This document shows positions 57,311 through 64,000 of a DNA stretch of 64,000 bases, one piece after another. This DNA comes from Haloimpatiens sp. FM7315 (lineage in GTDB: Bacteria > Bacillota > Clostridia > Clostridiales > Clostridiaceae), in the NCBI GenBank assembly GCA_041861885.1, contig JBGVUE010000001.1:918001-982000 (forward strand), written 5' to 3'. The translations under genes and the position numbers were made by a program. The notes under the pieces are model-generated. The model was not told where the DNA came from. It did not search any database and saw nothing but the letters and a program-made list of their open reading frames with translations. The first letter of the stretch is position 1, and the number at the start of each line of letters is the position of its first letter.

Positions 57311-57919
57311 ATGATTATATATGAGGCATGTGTTGGAAATTATAATGAGGCAGTAAATGCAAAGAATAAAGGTGCAGATAGAATAGAACTTTGTGATAAT
57401 CTTCTTGAGGGTGGAACTACTCCAAGTTATGGTACCATTAAAAGAGTAATTGATAAACTTAGTATTCCCGTTATGGTAATTATAAGACCAAGAGGAGGAA
57501 ATTTTGAATACTCAAAAGAGGAAATAGAGATAATGAAAGAGGATATTCGTATTTGTAAAAAATTAGGTGCAAGTGGCGTAGTAATAGGGGCTTTAATAGG
57601 AAATAGTATTGATATTGAAACTACAAAACAACTTATTAATGAAGCAAAACCCATGAGTATAACATTTCATATGGCTTTTGATGAAATAAATGATAAATAT
57701 AGAGCTATTGAAGTACTTATAAATTTAGGTGTCTGCAGAATTTTGACTAAAGGTGGAAATAAAGACGCTTTAAGTGGAAAAGAAGATATAAAAAAGTTCA
57801 TTGAGTATGCTGATGATAGAATTGTGATTATGCCAGGTAAAGGAATAAATGTAGATAATAGAAAATTTGTATTAGATTTTACTGGTGCTAAAGAAATTCA
57901 TGGAACAAAAATAGTGTAA
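57311..57919 (+). CDS. cutC: CutC-family protein
   Basis: This is a 202-residue TIM-barrel protein of the CutC family (ADRIELCDNLLEGGTTPSYG, IIRPRGGNFEYS, ITFHMAFDE, RILTKGGNKDA). It was named for copper homeostasis, but that role is doubtful in many bacteria. Here it sits inside a sugar/glyco-asparagine operon, which hints at a carbohydrate-related activity. It is 45 bases after the glycosylasparaginase and intact, slightly short at the C-terminus compared with longer family members. Confidence 0.88.
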   Translation: MIIYEACVGNYNEAVNAKNKGADRIELCDNLLEGGTTPSYGTIKRVIDKLSIPVMVIIRPRGGNFEYSKEEIEIMKEDIRICKKLGASGVVIGALIGNSIDIETTKQLINEAKPMSITFHMAFDEINDKYRAIEVLINLGVCRILTKGGNKDALSGKEDIKKFIEYADDRIVIMPGKGINVDNRKFVLDFTGAKEIHGTKIV

Positions 57920-57951
57920 ATTAAATAATTTAAAGAAAAGGGTGATTAAAA

Positions 57952-58269
57952 ATGGATAATTTAGAACAAATAGCTTTCCAGATAATAAGCTATGCAGGGG
58001 AAGCAAAATCCTTATTATTTGAAGCTTTAAAGGATGCTAGAGAGGAAAACTTTATATTAGCAGAAGATAAAGTAAAGCAAGCAGAAAGCAGTATATTAAA
58101 AGCACATGAATCCCATTTTTCATTAATACAAAAGGAAGCATCTGGGGACAAAGTGCAGGTTTCATTGCTTTTAATGCATGCAGAAGATCAACTTATTACA
58201 GTAGAGACAATTAAAAGTTTAACATTAGAATTAATAGAGATGAATAAAAAAATAAATAGCAATTCTTAA
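57952..58269 (+). CDS. PTS EIIA, lactose/cellobiose family
   Basis: This is a 105-residue all-helical EIIA. The phospho-histidine lies in LLMHAEDQLITVETIK (about residue 76). It completes the EIIB-EIIC pair located 6 kb upstream, which ties the two halves of the sigma-54 locus together. It is downstream of cutC by 32 bases, with AAAAGGGTG as ribosome site. Confidence 0.92.
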   Translation: MDNLEQIAFQIISYAGEAKSLLFEALKDAREENFILAEDKVKQAESSILKAHESHFSLIQKEASGDKVQVSLLLMHAEDQLITVETIKSLTLELIEMNKKINSNS

Positions 58270-58359
58270 ATTTTAATTAATTTAACTCTTCCAATGTTTA
58301 TTTTAAAAGAAATATGAATTATACTAATGAAGAAGATATAAATAGGTGGAGGAGATAGA

Positions 58360-59231
58360 ATGAATTTTAAAACATTTTCAACAAGAATATTAACAGTATT
58401 TCTTTGTGTGTTTTTAGCTTTAGGAGTAAGTGAAAAAACTGTTTTAGGGGATTCTTTTAAAAATGTTACATTAGGTGGAGATTTAACACAGAAGCAGAAA
58501 GATGAGATGCTTAAATATTTTGGAGTTACGAGAAATGATGCCAATATTATTGAGGTTAACATAGATGAAGAAAGGAAATATTTAAGTAACGTAGCTTCTA
58601 AAGAACAGATAGGTACAAAATCAATATCTTGCTCCTATGTTGAACCCAAGAGCGACGGTGGATTAAAAGTATCTATAAATAATATAACCTGGGTAAATGA
58701 AAGTATAATTAAGAATGGTTTGGTAACTGCAGGTATAGAAAATGCAGATATTAAAGTTTCTGCACCTTTTAAAGTATCAGGAACAGCTGCATTAACTGGA
58801 ATATTAAAGGCATTTGAAAGCAGTAAAGGTGGAGAAAAAATAAGTGAAGATAAAAAAAGGCAGCAAACCAAGAGCTTATAACTACAGGGAATTTAGGTCA
58901 AAAAATAGGACAAGATAAAGCTGCTGGCTTAATAAATGAGATAAAAACAGAAGTTGTAAAAGACAAGCCAAAGGATAAAGAAGAAGTTCAAAAGATAGTT
59001 CAAAATATAGTTAATAATTACAACTATAATTTAAGTCAAGAGGATATTAATAAAATAACATCTCTTATGGGGAAGATAAATAATCTAGATTTAAATTTTA
59101 GTGAAATAAAAAATCAGTTAAATACAATTTCAAATCAATTAGAGAAGACTTTGAAAAGTGATGAAGCAAGAAATCTTTTTCAGAAAATATTGGATGCAAT
59201 AGCAGGCTTTTTTTCACGTATTTTTAATTAA
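58360..59231 (+). CDS. secreted DUF1002 protein, one frame break
   Basis: This protein has about 290 residues. Signal peptide MNFKTFSTRILTVFLCVFLALGVSEKTVLG leads to a DUF1002 domain (MLKYFGVTRNDANIIEVN, CSYVEPKSDGGLKVSINNITWV, PFKVSGTAALTGILKAFE). The frame breaks in A7 58852-58858. One added A continues into AANQELITTGNLGQKIG and a long helical C-terminal part to 59231. The function of the family is unknown. It is close behind the PTS operon but probably has its own promoter. Confidence 0.78.
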
Positions 59232-59274
59232 AAATTTATAATTTTTCAATGTTACTACATTACATTAGAAAATT

Positions 59275-59314
59275 AAAAGGGTGTTTTGAGATTTATCTCT
59301 TTGCACCCTTTTTT
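59275..59314 (+). terminator. terminator after the DUF1002 gene
   Basis: AAAAGGGTG...CACCCTTTT stem followed by Ts. Confidence 0.8.
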
Positions 59315-59444
59315 ACTTTAAAGTTTATTTTATTATTTTTTTATGCTATGGATTTAGATAAAGATAATGTTTTCAATCAACTTTAGCACATATATAGGGG
59401 AGATTTCATATTATAAAACATAGCAATGTATGGAGTGAAGATTT

Positions 59445-60511
59445 GTGCTATATGCATTAATAATGGCAGGAGGGAAAGGAACTAGACTTTATCCACTATC
59501 AAGAAGTAACAATCCAAAGCAGTTTTTAAAGATTATTAATAATAAAAGTTTTTTAAGAAATACTGTAGATAGAATTAAACCTTTAGTAAAGCAGGAAAAT
59601 ATATATGTAGTAACTAATAAAGATTATTATGAAGCAATATTAAGTGAGCTACCTGAGATTTCTAGGGAAAACATATTTGTAGAACCTAGTAATAAGGAGA
59701 CCGCTACATGTATAGGTCTTTCCGCAGTAAAGCTTTTAAAAAAGGATCAAGATGCAACAATGATAGTATTGCCATCAGATCATTATATAGATGGAAAAGA
59801 TGCATTTTTAGACACTTTAAATCAAGGTGTAGATATAGTCCAAAGAAGAAGGGGACTTGTAACTATAGGAATTGAACCAACAAGACCTGAAACAGGATAT
59901 GGCTATATAAGGTTAGGGGAAAGAATAGGAAGTAGGATACCTTCTTATAAGGTTGAAAGATTTTTAGAAAAACCTAACTTAGAAGTAGCAAAAGATTTAA
60001 TAATAGATGGAAACTATTTGTGGAATAGTGGAATGTTTATTTGGAGAGCAGATGTATTTTTAAGAGAAATGCAAAAATATTTACCTAAAATGCATGAAAG
60101 ACTTATGAATATATATACAAAAATAAATACTGAGGATGAAAAAAAGTAATAGAAGAAGAGTATGAACTTATAGAGGGTATATCCGTAGATTTTGGAATAA
60201 TGCAAAAGACAAGAAAAGCTTATGTTATAAAAAGTAATTTTATTTGGGATGATATTGGTAGCTTTGAAGCATTAAGTAGATTTCTAGCTAATTACCGAGG
60301 AAATAATGTAAGTGGAAACGCTTATATGGAACAAAGTCAAAATTGTTCAGTGTTTGGAAGTAAAAAATTAATAATTGGATTTGGAGTAAAGGATTTGGTA
60401 ATAGTAGATTCTGGAGATGTAATATTAATTATGGATAAAAACAAGGATCAGGAAATGAAATACTTAGTGAATAAGATTAAAAATGATGAAAAATTAAGTG
60501 AATATTTATAA
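59445..60511 (+). CDS. manC: mannose-1-phosphate guanylyltransferase, one frame break
   Basis: This nucleotidyltransferase makes GDP-mannose, a precursor for surface glycans. It begins with GTG (LYALIMAGGKGTRLYPLSR) and contains the metal/nucleotide motif MIVLPSDHYI, GYGYIRLGE and the conserved FLEKPN and NYLWNSGMFIW segments. The frame breaks in A7 60139-60145. With one more A it reads EKKVIEEEYELIEGISVDFGIMQKT and gives about 356 residues, the normal single-domain length. TGGAGTGA precedes the start. No other GDP-mannose gene is adjacent. Confidence 0.9.
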
Positions 60512-60512
60512 G

Positions 60513-60555
60513 AAAAAAGTTCCAAAGTTAGAAATAAAAAACTTTGGGACTTTTT
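60513..60555 (+). terminator. terminator after manC
   Basis: AAAAAGTTCCAAAGTT...AACTTTGGGACTTTTT forms an imperfect stem (one mismatch) with a T run. Confidence 0.75.
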
Positions 60556-60736
60556 ATTTACTAATATGTTTATAAATCTATATCCAGAGTGGTATACTTA
60601 TTATTGTAAAAGTATACTTTGCATGGCAAGTTAAACCATAGTTTCAGTACAGGAAGGTTTAGCACTACCACTAATACTTATTTATTGTGTTTATTTTAAT
60701 ATACAGACAATTATATTGTATGTGAGGCGATTCAAG

Positions 60737-61651
60737 TTGAAAAAATATGAGATTCCCTATAATTTTGATTTGGAACTTTTGAATTTTTTAGATGAAAAGA
60801 TAGATAAAAACTGGATAGAATTTTTGTTTTTATCTCCATTTAAAGAAGACAGTAGGAATGCTAGAAGTCATGTGGAAAATGTTAAAAGAGAGTGGGGCAC
60901 ATATAGAGTGCCAGAAACTAGGAAAGAATATGAGAAAAATATATATGAAATACAAAAAAGAGGATATAGACCTGCAGTCTTGTTCCAAGAAGAAAAACCA
61001 ATTTCAAAAGAAAAATTAAAGTACTATTTTAAGTTAGGAATTAAAGATTTTGTGGTAAATTGCGATGAATTAGCCATGAATATCAAAGATAGAAATTCTA
61101 ATTATAATGTAGTAGCTTCAATAACTAAAATTATTAGTGCAGAAGATCTTTGGAAAAATGATTATTCAATGTATGACAAAATAGTTTTGTATTTTCCTTT
61201 TAATAGAGCCATAGATAGAATAAAGGAGCTGCCGTCTAAGTACAAGTATGTTATAATTGCAAATTCTTATTGTGCTTATAATTGTGTGGAAGCCAAAAGG
61301 CATTGGAGCAGTAATACAGGACAGGCTTTAAAAGTAAATTGTATTAAAGAAAATAATAAAGATAAACTTATATATATTCCACCTGAGTATACATATCTTT
61401 TTGAACCTTATGTAGAAAATTTTAAGCTTCAGGGAAGAGAGTATCCAACTTATGTTTTAGCAGATGAAATCTACTATTACTATAATAAACTTCACAATCA
61501 TGAAGCTGGAGTTATATATAATAGGTTAAGTGAACTGAATAAGAACGAATATTTTAATGCTGCTAAAAATTTGAAATTTGTAATCCATGATGGTGGATTT
61601 AATCCTGAAAATCCTTTTAACAATCATAGTGTATTTAAATGGTCTGCTTAA
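60737..61651 (+). CDS. uncharacterised U32-peptidase-like protein
   Basis: This protein has about 304 residues. The fold is probably a TIM barrel similar to U32-family proteins: strands EFLFLSPFK, RPAVLFQEE, DFVVNCDELAMN, KYVIIANSYCAYNCVEAKRHW, KFVIHDGGFNPENPF. The CxxxC pair in SYCAYNC resembles the cluster-binding Cys of that family, but other ligands are not obvious. The frame is open from TTG 60716. TTG 60737 lies 9 bases after GTGAGG and gives MKKYEIPYNF, so I prefer it. The assignment is tentative. Confidence 0.55.
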   Translation: MKKYEIPYNFDLELLNFLDEKIDKNWIEFLFLSPFKEDSRNARSHVENVKREWGTYRVPETRKEYEKNIYEIQKRGYRPAVLFQEEKPISKEKLKYYFKLGIKDFVVNCDELAMNIKDRNSNYNVVASITKIISAEDLWKNDYSMYDKIVLYFPFNRAIDRIKELPSKYKYVIIANSYCAYNCVEAKRHWSSNTGQALKVNCIKENNKDKLIYIPPEYTYLFEPYVENFKLQGREYPTYVLADEIYYYYNKLHNHEAGVIYNRLSELNKNEYFNAAKNLKFVIHDGGFNPENPFNNHSVFKWSA

Positions 61652-61709
61652 TTGCCTTAAATAAAAATAATCTATGATTTAACGGTTAAAAATAAAAAAA
61701 TATAAAATT

Positions 61710-61751
61710 AAAATAAGAATTCAGTAGTTTAAGCTTCTGAATTCTTATTTT
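61710..61751. terminator. bidirectional terminator
   Basis: AAAATAAGAATTCAG and CTGAATTCTTATTTT form a perfect 15-bp stem between convergent genes. Confidence 0.85.
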
Positions 61752-61755
61752 AATT

Positions 61756-62960
61756 TTAAGTTGCTAGTGTATTGTTTTTTGAATGTTTAACATCTATATG
61801 AGCTTCGCCAGCTTTAAATATAGCTATTTTTGTAAGAAATGGTCCAACAAGCTCATAAATAACAGTAGCAGATAGCACAATAGTTCTTATAGCAGCACCG
61901 TATTTTGGTAGCATAGCTTCAGCTACCATGGCAAGTCCAATAGCAACTCCTGCCTGTGGAACTAAAGTTAGTCCTAAGTACTTTTGAACAATTTTAGGAG
62001 CTTTAGCTATTTTACAACCTAAATAAGCCCCACTTACCTTTCCTATAACTCTCACTAAAATATATGTAATGCCTAAAATACCTACATTTTTTAGTATAGA
62101 TAAATTTAGTTCTACTCCAGCTATTGTAAAGAAAGCTACAAATACAGGAGGGGTTACTCTATCAACTATAGATAGTACTCTAGTACTATTTGGTGAAATA
62201 TTGCTGACTGTTCCGCCTATAGCCATACATGTTAAAAGTGGTGATAAATTTAAGGTAGTTGTTATTCCTACAGTTACAAATATAGTTGCTATACAAATAA
62301 TCAATAGCTGATCTTCTCCCTCTGAGTGCTTTGATATTATTGAAAGAAAAAATCCTATACTAATTCCTATAACAAAGGCAAGCACTATCTCTTTTATGGG
62401 AAGAAGTATGGTTTTAATAGTAAGGGAACTAGAGGAGTCTATTAGTGATTTAGCTATAGTCATGGATATTCCAAAAGCCATGATTCCTACGGCATCATCT
62501 ATAGCAACTACAGGAAGTAAAGTGTTTACAAGAGGACCCTTAGCTTTATATTGTTTTAAAACCATAATAGTTGCAGCAGGAGCTGTAGCTGCAGATATAG
62601 CCCCTAACATTAGGCCAAAGGGAGCAGGTTGTTTTAGTATTGTTATCATAACAAAATCTACTGCAAATACAGCTGTTAAAGATTCAAAAATGTTATTATA
62701 AGGATTCCATTTCCTAATTGTTTTAGATTTGAAAAATTAAAGGAACTTCCGATTCCATAAGCTATAAAACCTAAGGCAGCTTCAGAAATTATTGATAGTT
62801 TTGAAGCTGCAGTTGATGGTACTAAATTTAAGAAAGATGGACCTATAATAAGTCCTGCTATTAAATATCCAGTTACCTTTGGTAGTTTGAAAAAGGAAAT
62901 AACTTTTCCCATTAGTAATCCTGAAAAAAGTATAATTCCAATATAATATAAAGAGTGCAT
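61756..62960 (-). CDS. CPA2-type cation/proton antiporter, one frame break
   Basis: This membrane protein of about 400 residues belongs to the Na+/H+ or K+/H+ antiporter (KefB/NapA) family. The N-terminus MHSLYYIGIILFSGLLMGKVISFFKLP, GYLIAGLIIGPS, the helix SAATAPAATIMVLKQY and VVAIDDAVGIMAFGI with the paired aspartates for ion binding are all present, as is FVAFFTIAGVELNL. It has no TrkA-N tail. The frame breaks in the A5 run (T5 on the coding strand) at 62686-62690. One base restores TFFESLTAVFAVDFVMITIL. The gene follows a PII-like gene by 27 bases and may be regulated by it. Confidence 0.87.
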
Positions 62961-62987
62961 TTTAAATCATCCTTTCTAGTAAACTTA

Positions 62988-63329
62988 TTAGTCCAAACAA
63001 ATTCCTTCTACATAGTTAACTGGCAATGTAAAAAGTATTCCTACATCTGGTTTTGATAAATCTCCAACTACTTTTTTTATGGCGTTAATTGCAATAGGTA
63101 TTTGTTCATCTTTTAATACAGTAAATATAGTTTTATTAAAAGGTCTTTTTTCATTTAGAAGCATTTTTAGTGAACCAAATACAGGAATTTCTTCACCGCA
63201 AGAAGTAAGAATTTTAGCCATACCTGTACTGTCAATAATTGTGGCTCCTCGTATTTTACAGTGATTTAATTCTTTCACAATATCTTCTAGATAATTTGTT
63301 TTATTTAAAACCATAATTAAAACTTGCAT
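62988..63329 (-). CDS. PII-like small regulatory protein
   Basis: This is a 113-residue protein with the PII ferredoxin-like pattern (MQVLIMVLNKTNYLEDIVKEL, RGATIIDSTGM, then a shortened T-loop CGEEIPVFGSLKMLL, and the C-terminal strand VGILFTLPVNYVEGI). The start ATG 63329 lies behind TGGAGGG; the upstream ATG of the open frame overlaps that site. PII-like proteins next to transporters often gate them through nucleotide binding. Regulation of the downstream antiporter is inferred from adjacency. Confidence 0.72.
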   Translation of the reverse strand: MQVLIMVLNKTNYLEDIVKELNHCKIRGATIIDSTGMAKILTSCGEEIPVFGSLKMLLNEKRPFNKTIFTVLKDEQIPIAINAIKKVVGDLSKPDVGILFTLPVNYVEGICLD

Positions 63330-63546
63330 AAAATCCCTCCACATTTTTAGACTTTTTAAAAAATACAGACTATTCTACACATTCAGTATAGCACTAAATA
63401 GCTTTAATTACATATATTATATGATTTATAAAATATATGTATAAATTATATATATTAAAATAAATTACTTATTATATAATAAATATTTTGTTATTTCTTA
63501 TAATATTTAAATAAATTTAATTGAGTCTAAAGGTTTTTAAAAATAA

Positions 63547-63585
63547 AAAAATAATTCACATATATTAAATATATGTGAATTATTT
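63547..63585 (-). terminator. terminator for the last minus-strand gene
   Basis: AATAATTCACATATA and its complement form a perfect stem of about 16 bp with a 5-base loop. The T run lies on the minus-strand side. The rest of 63345-63546 is AT-rich and I see no gene. Confidence 0.75.
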
Positions 63586-63596
63586 CATAACAATAG

Positions 63597-63920
63597 TTAT
63601 CTGTTATTTATTTTTCCTTTTAAGGCCTTAAGACGACCATTTACATAGTCTAAAAGATCGCTGCTATTACTCTTTATATTAGCTGGAGCATTAGAAACTA
63701 TGTATATAATGTCCAAAGTGTTCGCTTTTACTTGTTCAGCAATTTCATAAGCTAAGCATTTGTTTTTGACTTTCCAGTAAGCAGTGTTAAATTCATCTGC
63801 TTGCCTTTTGTTATAATGACCTTTTTCTATTCCAAATTGAAATAAATCTGCTGCGGACTCAAGCTCTTCAATGTCTTCAGCTTGTAAAGTCTCATCAATA
63901 AGAGTTTGAAAATTTTTCAT
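63597..63920 (-). CDS. hypothetical helical protein
   Basis: This 107-residue soluble, helical protein (MKNFQTLIDETLQAEDIEELESAADLFQFGIEKGHY...) starts with ATG behind AAAAGGAGTGG. One isolated cysteine, no membrane segment, and no family that I recognise. It appears monocistronic with its own terminator. Its upstream region runs to the window end with nothing else recognised. Confidence 0.6.
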   Translation of the reverse strand: MKNFQTLIDETLQAEDIEELESAADLFQFGIEKGHYNKRQADEFNTAYWKVKNKCLAYEIAEQVKANTLDIIYIVSNAPANIKSNSSDLLDYVNGRLKALKGKINNR

Positions 63921-64000
63921 CAAACCACTCCTTTTCAGTGAGATATTAATATTTTAAACCTATACTATCATTCATATACTTGTATATGTTAGATTATCAT

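Overview
The window is very AT-rich, low-GC Firmicute DNA and almost certainly comes from a Clostridium sensu stricto species. The signs are a trimeric [FeFe] hydrogenase (HydC-HydB-HydA), CWB2 cell-wall-anchored surface proteins, strong AGGAGG ribosome sites with frequent GTG/TTG starts, a PyrR attenuator, sigma-54/LevR-type PTS control, and the Kbl/Tdh threonine pathway. I cannot fix the species. No tRNA, rRNA, CRISPR array or prophage was seen.

Layout. 0.1-4.4 kb: hydrogenase operon. 4.7-6.2 kb: DUF1846 protein. 6.4-8.3 kb: CWB2-GH18 surface protein. 8.5-11.1 kb: GGDEF/EAL c-di-GMP protein. 11.2-13.2 kb: a small inverted-repeat element, 5-formyl-THF cyclo-ligase, and a membrane-anchored glucosaminidase-like protein. 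13.2-14.7 kb: PyrR-controlled uracil permease. 15-17.8 kb: a degenerate peptidase-fold protein, a DUF1904 relic and a SEC-C protein. 18.2-22.5 kb: glyA, kbl, tdh and an ACT-domain protein. 23.3-26.6 kb: LacI regulator, deoC and pdp. 27-30.4 kb: amidohydrolase, a decayed IS110 element and a DUF218 protein. 30.4-34.4 kb: two-component system with a beta-propeller-like lipoprotein. 34.5-36.2 kb: HesB-like protein, a candidate structured ncRNA and queH. 36.2-50.9 kb: a cobalamin-riboswitch operon. 51.2-58.3 kb: a sigma-54-controlled PTS/glycosylasparaginase locus. 58.4-64 kb: DUF1002 protein, manC, a U32-like protein, a PII-like protein with a cation/proton antiporter, and a small unknown protein.

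The most interesting region is 36.2-50.9 kb. A sigma-A promoter and a cobalamin riboswitch lead into a DUF4430 lipoprotein, a wall-anchored CWB2 protein with an internal DUF4430 domain, a complete ECF importer (T, fused A-A, S), and three secreted proteins built from alpha/alpha-toroid repeats, two of which also carry DUF4430. An alpha/alpha barrel plus a DUF4430-like domain is the architecture of animal intrinsic factor and transcobalamin. I infer a bacterial corrinoid capture-and-import relay. A second candidate is the 51-58 kb locus, which looks like a PTS pathway for N-glycan core glyco-asparagine.

A caution applies throughout. About 25 otherwise conserved genes or junctions, including glyA, pdp and manC, are broken by single-base length changes in A, T or (once) G runs, and nearly all look like one missing base. 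This looks like homopolymer under-calling rather than biology, so I list these genes as single reconstructed CDSs and state where each frame breaks.
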